Shown: piece by piece, positions 1 to 6,639 of the stretch
Layout: each line of letters starts with the position of its first letter
How positions within the stretch are numbered: the first letter of the stretch is position 1
NCBI GenBank assembly: GCA_035637655.1
Contig: DASPWT010000064.1
Span: 1-10,028, forward strand
Direction: 5' to 3'
From: VBDM01 sp035637655
GTDB taxonomy: Bacteria > Pseudomonadota > Gammaproteobacteria > Burkholderiales > SG8-39
Length of the DNA stretch: 10,028 nucleotides
Translations under genes and position numbers: made by a program
The notes under the pieces: generated by a model
What the model was told of the DNA's origin: nothing
The model's database searches: none
Seen by the model: only the letters and a program-made list of their open reading frames with translations

Positions 1-2
1 CC

Positions 3-18
3 AGAACGCTCGCGTTCT
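3..18. repeat. Small perfect inverted repeat (hairpin), possible transcription end signal
   Basis: The arms AGAACG (3-8) and CGTTCT (13-18) are perfectly complementary around a 4-nt loop. The repeat lies about 50 nt beyond the stop codon of the minus-strand TetR gene. It could therefore end that transcript, or a plus-strand gene lying left of the window. There is no run of T on either side, so it is not a classical intrinsic terminator, and a 6-bp stem can occur by chance. The rest of bases 1-68 shows no gene I can support. Confidence 0.25.
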
Positions 19-68
19 TCGACTAGGCGCTTGCCGATTCGAAGTGCCCCCGTCGGGACGGCCAAGAG

Positions 69-827
69 CTACGCCTCAGAGCGCTGCGAAGATCCGCGCC
101 TCGGAGAGCGGCCCCTTCGAACGGATTCGCCTTCAGCGCCCCATTCGCGCGGGTCCGCCCCGACTCCCTGAATGGCCAAGCGCAGCAAATGTCGCAGCCG
201 GCCGATCACGCCGCGGATGTCGGGCTTGCGCGCTTCGAGCCACTGCCTGTTTTCGCTCAAATAGATGGCGAGGATCAGCCAGGCGATCGTTTCCGGGTCC
301 TCGTCACGCGTGATGCGTCCTGCTTCCTGCTTGCACCGGATCAACTCGCTCAACTTCGCCGCCAGCTGCGTTCGCCGGGCGCGGAAGCGTGCCGTTTCGA
401 TGCCCGCGTCCTCGCCGTGGGTGAGAAACTCGAACATCTCCCGCACTGCGTGGCGCGAGAATTCGGGCTCGCGTGCCCAGTATTGGAAGCGCGGGCGGAA
501 GAATTCGACCACCTGGTCGATCAGCGGCCCTTTTCTGAAAGCCCTTTCCAAGGCGGGTTCGGTCAGCGCGTCCAGATCGTCGTTGACGACCATCATGAGG
601 AGATCGCGCTTGTCTCGCGCGTAGACGAACAGGGTGCCGTACGCCACATCTGCTCGGGCCGCGATTTCGCGCGTGGTCGCCGCCTCGTACCCTTTCTTGC
701 GGAACACTTCGCGCGCCGCCTGCTTGATGCGGCGCAGCTTCTCCTGCTTCCCGCGTTCGCGTCGTCCGGGCGGCTCGGCCGCCGCGCCTACGGCCCGGAG
801 CGCCGTTCGCACCCTTTCATCCTTCAT
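69..827 (-). CDS. TetR/AcrR-family transcriptional regulator
   Basis: This is a 252-residue DNA-binding repressor-type protein, acting in the cytoplasm as a dimer. Residues 28-77 form the TetR N-terminal domain. Helix 1 is followed by the helix-turn-helix TTREIAARADVAYGTLFVYA (51-70) and then DKRDLL, all typical of the family. The helical remainder (about 85-220) would be the ligand-binding and dimer domain and gives no ligand clue. Two features are less usual: a basic, disordered-looking lead of about 27 residues before helix 1, and an Arg/Ser-rich tail (about 235-252). The ATG at 827 has no good Shine-Dalgarno sequence, so a start slightly further in is possible. The gene is divergent from the Rieske oxygenase operon with 151 bp between them. 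By the usual TetR arrangement it probably represses that operon and itself, with a substrate or intermediate as inducer (inference). Confidence 0.88.
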   Translation of the reverse strand: MKDERVRTALRAVGAAAEPPGRRERGKQEKLRRIKQAAREVFRKKGYEAATTREIAARADVAYGTLFVYARDKRDLLMMVVNDDLDALTEPALERAFRKGPLIDQVVEFFRPRFQYWAREPEFSRHAVREMFEFLTHGEDAGIETARFRARRTQLAAKLSELIRCKQEAGRITRDEDPETIAWLILAIYLSENRQWLEARKPDIRGVIGRLRHLLRLAIQGVGADPREWGAEGESVRRGRSPRRGSSQRSEA

Positions 828-870
828 CGGTATCGACCGGAAAAACGCGCTCCCGGGACGGGCCAGGATC

Positions 871-910
871 TTAATAATCGAACTATGGTCAAAATTGTAC
901 TATGATCACT
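871..910. promoter_or_regulatory. AT-rich divergent promoter/operator candidate with two 10-bp direct repeats
   Basis: The 151 bp between the TetR gene and the oxygenase gene (828-978) are GC-rich except for 871-910. Within that patch ACTATGGTCA (882-891) recurs as ACTATGATCA (899-908), a 9/10 match with a 17-bp period. A plus-strand hexamer TATGAT (901-906) differs from the -10 consensus by one base and lies inside the second repeat, but its -35 partner (TCGAAC, 878-883) is poor. A repressor bound here would cover this -10 box. The position and composition are seen directly. The operator role, and binding by the adjacent TetR protein, are inferences. Confidence 0.45.
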
Positions 911-978
911 TCTTCGAACCGGCGCCCCCGGAGTACGGGAAAGGGCCGACGCGCGTTCGGCGGCAAAGCGGGGGTCTC

Positions 979-2259
979 ATGGTAACACGTGAACAAAACG
1001 AACTGCTTACACAGACCGGGCCCGGAACGCCGATGGGGCAACTCGTCCGGCGCTACTGGATTCCAGCGCTGCTCTCCGAAGAATTGCCCGAGCCCGATTG
1101 CCCGCCGGTGCGGGTCAGGCTGCTCTCGGAGCGCCTGATCGCATTTCGCGACACGCAAGGCCGGGTTGGGCTGCTCGATGAGTTCTGCGCGCACCGCCGC
1201 GCCTCGCTGTGGTTCGGGCGTAACGAAGAGAACGGCCTGCGCTGCGCTTATCACGGCTGGAAGTACGACGTGAGCGGGCAGTGCGTCGATGTTCCCTCGG
1301 TGCCGGGGGAGAGCGGCTTCTGCGGGAAAGTGAAGCTCAAGTCCTATCCGTGTGTGGAACGCGGCGGCGCGGTGTGGGCCTACATGGGCCCGCCCGAGGC
1401 GAGGCCGCCCTTCCCGGAATTCGAATGGGCGCTCGTGCCGCAGTCGCAACGCTTTGTCTCGAAGCGCCTGCAGGAATGCAACTACCTGCAGGCGATGGAG
1501 GGCGGCATCGATTCCAGCCACATCTCATCGCTGCACAGCGGCGAGATGGAGACCGACGTCCTGCACAAGGGGACGAAGGGCGCGCGATACCAGCGCGACG
1601 CACGGCCAAGATTCGAGGTGGCGGAATCTCCTGGGGGGCTCCTCATCGGCGCGCGGCGTAACGCCGACCCCGGCCATTACTACTGGCGCATCACGCAGTG
1701 GATCATGCCGTGGTACACGATGATCCCGCCCTACGGCGACCACGCGCTGCACGGCCACGCCTGGGTGCCGATCGACGACGAGAACTGCTGGGCGTGGAGC
1801 ATGTCGCACCACCCGACGCGGCCGCTGAACGAGCTCGAGTGGGCGGCGATCAAGAGCGGCCAGAGCATCTACGCCGAGCTGGTTCCGGGGACGTACGGTC
1901 CGGCGGCAAACAAAGACAATGATTACCTGATCGACCGCGAAGGACAGAAGACTGGCCGCTACTACAGCGGCGTGAAGGGCATCTCCATGCAGGACGCCTC
2001 GATCCAGGAAAGCATGGGGCCGATCACCGACCGCACGCTCGAGTATCTCGCGCCTACCGACATCGCCATCGTGAAAGCGCGCCGACGCCTCCTCGACGCG
2101 ATGGCCACGCTCGCAAAAGGCGGCTCACTCCCGGGCCTAGCCCCCGGAACGCATCGCGTGCGCTCCGCGTCCTTCGTCTCGTCGTCGACGCGCTTCAAGG
2201 ACGCCGCCCAGGAGGCGAGGCTCGCCGCGGAAGCGGGCACTACGCACGTTTCCATCTAG
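979..2259 (+). CDS. Rieske non-heme iron oxygenase, large (catalytic) subunit, phthalate 4,5-dioxygenase / LigXa-like
   Basis: This 426-residue protein is a terminal oxygenase that uses O2 and electrons from a separate reductase to hydroxylate an aromatic ring or remove an O-methyl group. The Rieske [2Fe-2S] ligands are C70-x-H72 and C89-x2-H92, with 16 residues between the pairs. The mononuclear iron site begins D178-x2-H181-x4-H186, in the context NYLQAMEGGIDSSH. A later acidic ligand is probably D339, in the phthalate-dioxygenase-like stretch MQDASIQESMGPITDRT (337-353). The overall pattern fits the homomeric phthalate 4,5-dioxygenase/LigXa group, which needs no beta subunit, and none is encoded nearby. 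The exact substrate cannot be read from sequence. The open frame continues upstream to 634, but family homology starts at the ATG at 979, which has a weak G-rich site (970-974) before it. No reductase or ferredoxin gene is present, so electrons must come from a protein encoded elsewhere. Confidence 0.93.
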   Translation: MVTREQNELLTQTGPGTPMGQLVRRYWIPALLSEELPEPDCPPVRVRLLSERLIAFRDTQGRVGLLDEFCAHRRASLWFGRNEENGLRCAYHGWKYDVSGQCVDVPSVPGESGFCGKVKLKSYPCVERGGAVWAYMGPPEARPPFPEFEWALVPQSQRFVSKRLQECNYLQAMEGGIDSSHISSLHSGEMETDVLHKGTKGARYQRDARPRFEVAESPGGLLIGARRNADPGHYYWRITQWIMPWYTMIPPYGDHALHGHAWVPIDDENCWAWSMSHHPTRPLNELEWAAIKSGQSIYAELVPGTYGPAANKDNDYLIDREGQKTGRYYSGVKGISMQDASIQESMGPITDRTLEYLAPTDIAIVKARRRLLDAMATLAKGGSLPGLAPGTHRVRSASFVSSSTRFKDAAQEARLAAEAGTTHVSI

Positions 2260-3360
2260 ATGAAGATCCGGGCCGCCGTGGCGCTCGAGGGCAAGCGTAC
2301 CGAGGTGCGTGAGTTCGATCTTCCGCCGCTTCCGCCCGAGGGCGGCCTTCTGAAGATCGAGGCGGCCGGCGTGTGCGGCGCCGACTGGCCGTATTTTCTC
2401 GACTATCCGAAGGCCAAGGGGCCGCTCATCCTCGGCCACGAGAACGTCGGCTTCGTCGCGCAGGTGGGCAAGGCGGCGGCCGAGCGCTGGGGCATCAAGG
2501 AAGGCGACCGCGTCGCACTGGAGGAATATCTTCCATGCGGCCATTGCGAGTATTGCCGCAGCGCCGAGTTTCGCCTCTGCGATGCGACCGATACCCTGCT
2601 CGGCAACGGCGTGCGCTACGGTTCGACCCCCATCAGCGTCGCGCCTTCCCTCTGGGGCGGCTACAGCGAGTTTCAGTACCTTCATCCGAACGCGGTATTC
2701 CACAAGGTGCCGGCGCACGTTCCGGCTGAGCAGGCGGCGCTCGCGCTTCCGCTCGGCAACGGCGTCGAGTGGGCGGTTCTGCAGGGCGGCGCCGGAATCG
2801 GGCAGACGGTCGTGATCCAGGGTCCGGGCCAGCAGGGGCTCGCGTGCGCGATCGCGGCGAAAGAAGCCGGGGCTTCCTGCATCGTCGTCAGCGGCCTTTC
2901 GCGCGACGCGCACCGGCTCGCGCTCGCAAAAGAATTCGGGGCTCACCACGCGATCGACGCCGAGCGGGACGATCTGCTCGATGCGGTCGGGCAGGCGACG
3001 GGCGGCAGGATGGCGGACCTCGTGATCGACTGCGCCTCCGGCGGGCCTTTCACGGTGGTGTCCGCCATCCAGCTCGCGCGCAAGGGTGGACGCGTGGTCC
3101 TAGGCGGACAAAAGCGTCAGCGCATCCCGGATTTCGACAGCGATCTCTTGATCAAGAAATTCCTCACGGTGAAAGGCATGCGCGGACACAGCTACCAGTC
3201 GGTCGAGATGGCGCTAAGAATCATCGCGAACGGACGCTATCCGCTCGCGAAGATGTGCACGCACAGCTTCGCGCTCGCCGAAGTCGGCGAGGCCTTGCGC
3301 ACCGTCGGCGGCGAGGGCCGGCCCGACGCGATTCACTGCAGCGTGGACCCGTGGCGATGA
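2260..3360 (+). CDS. Zinc-dependent medium-chain alcohol/polyol dehydrogenase (MDR family)
   Basis: This 366-residue NAD(P)-dependent dehydrogenase probably oxidises an alcohol or diol. The N-terminal GroES-like domain carries putative catalytic zinc ligands C39 (VCGAD) and H60-E61 (GHENVGF). It also has the complete structural zinc lobe C93, C96, C99 and C107. The Rossmann fold has its glycine motif at GPGQQG (188-193). Where sorbitol or threonine dehydrogenases have Glu/Asp in E/D-P-L/F, this protein reads LPLGN, with Leu163 at that position. One canonical zinc or water ligand therefore appears to be absent; this comes from alignment by eye. The ATG follows the oxygenase TAG with no gap and no clear Shine-Dalgarno sequence, which suggests reinitiation by terminating ribosomes. 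Its place after the oxygenase suggests that it oxidises the product of that enzyme or a side-chain alcohol, but phthalate dihydrodiol dehydrogenases are usually of another family. Substrate unknown. Confidence 0.92.
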   Translation: MKIRAAVALEGKRTEVREFDLPPLPPEGGLLKIEAAGVCGADWPYFLDYPKAKGPLILGHENVGFVAQVGKAAAERWGIKEGDRVALEEYLPCGHCEYCRSAEFRLCDATDTLLGNGVRYGSTPISVAPSLWGGYSEFQYLHPNAVFHKVPAHVPAEQAALALPLGNGVEWAVLQGGAGIGQTVVIQGPGQQGLACAIAAKEAGASCIVVSGLSRDAHRLALAKEFGAHHAIDAERDDLLDAVGQATGGRMADLVIDCASGGPFTVVSAIQLARKGGRVVLGGQKRQRIPDFDSDLLIKKFLTVKGMRGHSYQSVEMALRIIANGRYPLAKMCTHSFALAEVGEALRTVGGEGRPDAIHCSVDPWR

Positions 3361-3370
3361 CTGGCGAGGC

Positions 3371-3375
3371 AAGGA
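3371..3375 (+). promoter_or_regulatory. Possible ribosome binding site for the Bug receptor gene
   Basis: AAGGA lies 11 nt before the ATG at 3387, a long but usable spacing. It favours 3387 over the ATG at 3357, which overlaps the dehydrogenase stop as ATGA but has no clear site of its own. The choice stays open because ATGA overlaps often couple translation. Confidence 0.35.
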
Positions 3376-3386
3376 CTGTGATCTCG

Positions 3387-4367
3387 ATGACGACGAAATT
3401 TCTCGGGCATTTGACGGTGGCAGCCGGTCTGCTCCTTCCCGCGGCGCCGGCGCCCGCGCAGCCGTCCTATCCGGCTCCCGGCAGGATCATCGCCATCGTC
3501 GTGCCGTTTTCTCTCGGCACGGGGCCCGACATCCTCGCGCGCCTCGCGGGGCAAAAGCTCGGCGAGCGCTGGGGCGCACCGGTCATCGTCGACAACAAAC
3601 CCGGCGCGAGCGGCAACATCGGCGCGGAGCTGGTCGCCAAAGCGCCGGGCGACGGCTACACGCTGATGATGACGGCGACTTCTTTCGCGCTCAACGCCGC
3701 GTTGAACAAATCGGCGCCCTACGATCCCCTCAAGAGCTTCGCTCCGGTATCGCTCGTCGCGACGGGGGCGCTCGCGTTCGCGACCAACACCGAGACTCCC
3801 GCGAAGACCCTGAAGGAATTCGTCGCTCTGGCGAAGGCGAAGCCGGGCGAGCTCAACTACGCGTCTTCCGGAAACGGTACCCCGCAGCATCTCACGATGG
3901 AGCTCTTCAAGCTCGCCGCCGGCGTCAACGTCACGCACATCCCCTACAAGGACAGCGCAACCGCGACCCGCGACCTGGCGGGCGGACACGTCAACGCGAT
4001 GATCTTCCCGGTGAACACCGCGGCGCCGCTGGTGCGCGCCGGCAAGGCGCGCGCGCTCGCGGTGTTCGGCAACGAGCGCTCGTCGGTCTTCCCGGACGCG
4101 CCGACCATGAAGGAGGAGGGCTACACGAGCGTCGAGGCGCACGTGTGGTATGCGCTCTTCGCGCCCGCCGCGACGTCGCCGGAGACCGTGCAGAAGCTGA
4201 ACGGCGAAATGAACGCGATTCTCGGCCTTGCCGACGTGAAGACGCTGCTCGCGAGGCAGGGCCTCGTCGCCGCCGGCGGCTCGCCGGATAAGCTCACCGA
4301 GATGGTAAGCGCGGAGCTCGCGCGCTGGACCCGCGTGATCGCGGAAGCGAAGATCAGGCGCGATTGA
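3387..4367 (+). CDS. Bug/TctC-family periplasmic solute receptor (tripartite tricarboxylate transporter type)
   Basis: From the ATG at 3387 this is a 326-residue secreted binding protein, a usual length for Bug receptors. A signal peptide is visible: a short basic start, the hydrophobic stretch LTVAAGLLLPAAPAPA, and likely cleavage near residue 24 or 25. The mature part has the family signatures: IVVPFSLGTGPDILAR (37-52, ligand loop with D48), VDNKPGASGNIGAE (68-81), GDGYTLMM (88-95), YDPLKSFAPVSL (112-123), and the second loop NYASSGNGTPQHL (157-169) followed by HIPYKDS (184-190). Such receptors bind carboxylates, including aromatic acids, in the periplasm. No TctA or TctB membrane gene is here, so it is an orphan, a common state for this family in betaproteobacteria. 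It may feed a remote permease or act as a sensor. Its place in the oxygenase operon suggests that it binds the oxygenase substrate (inference). The alternative start at 3357 would add 10 residues and overlap the previous stop. Confidence 0.9.
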   Translation: MTTKFLGHLTVAAGLLLPAAPAPAQPSYPAPGRIIAIVVPFSLGTGPDILARLAGQKLGERWGAPVIVDNKPGASGNIGAELVAKAPGDGYTLMMTATSFALNAALNKSAPYDPLKSFAPVSLVATGALAFATNTETPAKTLKEFVALAKAKPGELNYASSGNGTPQHLTMELFKLAAGVNVTHIPYKDSATATRDLAGGHVNAMIFPVNTAAPLVRAGKARALAVFGNERSSVFPDAPTMKEEGYTSVEAHVWYALFAPAATSPETVQKLNGEMNAILGLADVKTLLARQGLVAAGGSPDKLTEMVSAELARWTRVIAEAKIRRD

Positions 4368-4372
4368 CGCGC
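4358..4372. terminator. GC-rich inverted repeat at the convergent operon junction
   Basis: GCGCG (4358-4362) and CGCGC (4368-4372) are perfectly complementary around the loop ATTGA. The loop contains the TGA stop of the Bug receptor gene. The right arm ends on the first base of the opposing stop codon (4372-4374). Only 4 bp separate the two stops. The hairpin is symmetrical and could hinder both transcripts, but there is no T tract, and in GC-rich DNA a 5-bp stem is weak evidence. Confidence 0.2.
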
Positions 4373-5349
4373 TAGGGCCTGATGCCCTCGTCGGCGATGT
4401 AGTCGCGGATGACGGTGTCGACGTCGGGATCGGGCTTGAAGCCCATCGCGAGCGCGCGGGGCGTTGCGAAGCGCACCGGCCAGGTCTTCACGATCGCCTG
4501 GATGCGCGCGTCGGGTTTCCACGATACGCGCTTGGCCACGTGGGACCCTGCGATCTTCCCCATGGCCGCGATCATCTCGGCGACCGTCACCGTGATCCCG
4601 GGCAGATTCACCACGCGGTTAGAACCCCAAGCTGAGGCTGGAAGCTCGTGCGCCAGGATGAAAGCCTCGACCACCTTGCGCGGTGAAAGCAGCCACACTC
4701 CGGTTTCGGGCCCGACCGGGCATTCGTAGGCGACGCCGTTGAGCGGCTCGCGGACCACCGCACTTGCGAACGAGGAGGCGGCGGCGTTCGGCTTGCCGGG
4801 GCGCACGACGATCGTAGGCAGGCGCAGCGACCTGCCGTCGATGAAACCCTTGCGTGAATAATCGCTCACCGCGTACTCGCCGATCACTTTCTGCGAGCCG
4901 TACGAGGTCTGCGGCGCGGGCGTGGTCGAGTCGTCGAGCACTTCCGGCAGCTCGCCGCCGAAGGCCGCGACCGAGCTCGCGAACACGAAGCGCGGGGGCC
5001 GCGCGGCCGCGTCGAAAATGCGGCGCGCCCGCTCCAGGACGCAGCGGATGCCGCCGAGATTCACGCGCATGCCGAGGTCGAAGTCGGACTCGGCGGCGCC
5101 GGAGACCACCGCGGCGAGATGAAAGATCGAAGTCGTGTCCGCAGCGATCGCGCGCGCAGCGAACTCCGGGTCGGAGATGTCGCCGGCGAGCGTTGCGAGG
5201 CGCGGGTCCTTCGGCAAATCGGCGGGAAAGGCCTGATCGACGAGCGTGAGACGCGCGATTCTCTCCGCGGCGAGCGTGCCGCGCGCGAGCAGCGCTTTGG
5301 CGAGCTTGAAGCCGATGAACCCGCCGCCTCCGGTGATGACGATTTTCAT
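4372..5349 (-). CDS. denD: DenD-like NAD-dependent SDR dehydrogenase (D-erythronate dehydrogenase family)
   Basis: This is a 325-residue extended short-chain dehydrogenase/reductase. The nucleotide motif TGGGGFIG (6-13) and D38 at the end of strand 2 (LTLVD) indicate NAD preference. Catalytic residues are the Ser pair in FASSVAAFGG (S125/S126) and Y150-x3-K154 in SYGSQKVIGE. Stretches I recognise as typical of DenD are DFDLGMRVNL (89-98), SRKGFIDGRSLRLPTI (165-180), VRPGKPNAAASSFA (182-195), REPLNG (200-205) and VNLPGITVTVAEMI (247-260). DenD oxidises D-erythronate to its oxo acid in four-carbon acid-sugar catabolism. The partner kinase, isomerase and decarboxylase genes are not in this window, so the substrate could be another hydroxy acid. 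It is last in the TRAP operon, 15 nt after the large permease, with AGAGGG (5361-5366) upstream of its ATG as a moderate ribosome site. That position suggests it acts on an imported compound. Confidence 0.82.
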   Translation of the reverse strand: MKIVITGGGGFIGFKLAKALLARGTLAAERIARLTLVDQAFPADLPKDPRLATLAGDISDPEFAARAIAADTTSIFHLAAVVSGAAESDFDLGMRVNLGGIRCVLERARRIFDAAARPPRFVFASSVAAFGGELPEVLDDSTTPAPQTSYGSQKVIGEYAVSDYSRKGFIDGRSLRLPTIVVRPGKPNAAASSFASAVVREPLNGVAYECPVGPETGVWLLSPRKVVEAFILAHELPASAWGSNRVVNLPGITVTVAEMIAAMGKIAGSHVAKRVSWKPDARIQAIVKTWPVRFATPRALAMGFKPDPDVDTVIRDYIADEGIRP

Positions 5350-5364
5350 GTCAGGTACGACCCT

Positions 5365-6639
5365 CTAGAAAAACTGCCGCGGCAGCCACAGCACGATCCC
5401 GGGAACGTAAGTGCACACTACAAGCGCGGCCAGAAGCGGCACGAGCCAGGGCAGGATCGCCATGGTGGTGCGCTCCACCGACAGCCTCGCGGCACGCGAC
5501 AGGACGAACAGCACCGTGCCGAGCGGCGGGTGCAGCAGTCCGATCATGAGATTGAGCACCATCACCAGGCCGAAGTGAACGAGGTCGATGCCCAGGGTCT
5601 TGCAGATCGGCACGAGGATGGGCACGAGCAGCGTGATCGCTGCCACGGGCTCGAGGAAGCACCCGATGAAGAGCATCAGGAGGTTCGCGAGCAGCAGGAA
5701 CACCCAGGGCGTGTGGGTGAAGGCAAGCACCCAGGCTGCGACCGCGTCGGTCACGCGCGTGACGGTCAGCAGCCAGCCGAAGATCGAGGCGGCGGCGACG
5801 ATGAGCAGCACCGTGGCGGTCGTCTCGATCGTGTCCATCGAGATCTTGACGAGCATCTTGATATCGATGGTGCGGTACCAGACGAGCCCCAGGGCGAGCG
5901 CGTAGGCCGAGGCGATGATCGCGCCCTCGGTCGGTGTGAACACGCCGGCGGTCATGCCTCCGAGCAGGATCACCGGGGTCATCAGCGCGAGGAAAGCGTC
6001 GGCGAAGGTGCTTCCGAGCGTGGACCAGGAAAACGCCGTGTCGCGCCCGTAGTTGCGCCGGTACGCGTACCAGGTCACGGTCGCCATCATGAAGAGGCCC
6101 ATCACGATCCCCGGGATCACGCCGGCGAGAAAGAGCTGTCCTATGGAAACGCCGGCCATCATGCCGTAGATGACGAAAGGCAGCGAAGGCGGGATGATGG
6201 GCCCGAGCGTCGCCGAGGCGGCGGTCACGCCGACGGAGAAATCGATCGGATAGCCGTGGTCATTCATCGCCTTGATCTCGATCGTCCCCAGGCCCGCGGC
6301 GTCGGCGATCGCGGTTCCCGACATGCCGGCGAAGATCATCGAGCCGACGATGTTCACGTGCCCGAGTCCGCCCTTCAGCCATCCGACCAGCGCCAGGGCG
6401 AAGTTGTAGATGCGGTTGGTGATCCCCGCCGAGTTCATCAGGTTGCCGGCGAGAATAAAGAACGGCACCGCGAGCAAGGGGAACGAGTCTATGCCGCCGT
6501 ACATGCGGTGGATGACGACGAAATCGGGAACCGTGCCCGAGAGCATCACGTAGGCGAGCGACGCGACCACCATCGCGAGGGCCACGGGGACTCCGGCGAG
6601 CATGAGGACGATGAAACCGACGAGCAGCACGGCGGTCAC
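5365..6639 (-). CDS. dctM: TRAP transporter large permease subunit (DctM type), module 1
   Basis: This 424-residue, very hydrophobic inner-membrane protein forms the transport channel of a TRAP system, which takes up organic acids with sodium. Family landmarks are the start LLVGFIVLMLAGVPVALAM, the repeat-1 stretch FAGMSGTAIADAAGLGTIE (103-121), GPIIPPSLPFVIYG (146-159), GVFTPTEGAIIASAYAL (232-248) and, near the end, LNLMIGLLHPPLGTVLFV. Roughly a dozen membrane-spanning or re-entrant segments are apparent, and the length is normal. The start is GTG at 6639, within the stop codon of the upstream small subunit (GTGA overlap), with AGGAGG 7 nt before it. This is a clear case of translational coupling of the two permease subunits. 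Substrate is not readable from the sequence. Confidence 0.95.
   Translation of the reverse strand: MTAVLLVGFIVLMLAGVPVALAMVVASLAYVMLSGTVPDFVVIHRMYGGIDSFPLLAVPFFILAGNLMNSAGITNRIYNFALALVGWLKGGLGHVNIVGSMIFAGMSGTAIADAAGLGTIEIKAMNDHGYPIDFSVGVTAASATLGPIIPPSLPFVIYGMMAGVSIGQLFLAGVIPGIVMGLFMMATVTWYAYRRNYGRDTAFSWSTLGSTFADAFLALMTPVILLGGMTAGVFTPTEGAIIASAYALALGLVWYRTIDIKMLVKISMDTIETTATVLLIVAAASIFGWLLTVTRVTDAVAAWVLAFTHTPWVFLLLANLLMLFIGCFLEPVAAITLLVPILVPICKTLGIDLVHFGLVMVLNLMIGLLHPPLGTVLFVLSRAARLSVERTTMAILPWLVPLLAALVVCTYVPGIVLWLPRQFF

Noticed and set aside
50..61. CCGT-CGGG-ACGG mini hairpin just past the TetR stop
   Set aside because: A 4-bp stem with no T tract is expected by chance in DNA this GC-rich.
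189..905. 238-codon plus-strand frame opposite the TetR gene
   Set aside because: It shows no recognisable domain, while the opposite strand encodes a clear TetR helix-turn-helix protein.
634..978. Upstream extension of the oxygenase frame by 115 residues
   Set aside because: It is antisense to the TetR gene and lacks family similarity. The phthalate-dioxygenase-like N-terminus starts at the ATG at 979.
2769..3386. Upstream extension of the Bug receptor frame
   Set aside because: It overlaps the dehydrogenase gene in another frame, is Arg/Gly-rich, and would put the signal peptide in the middle of the chain.
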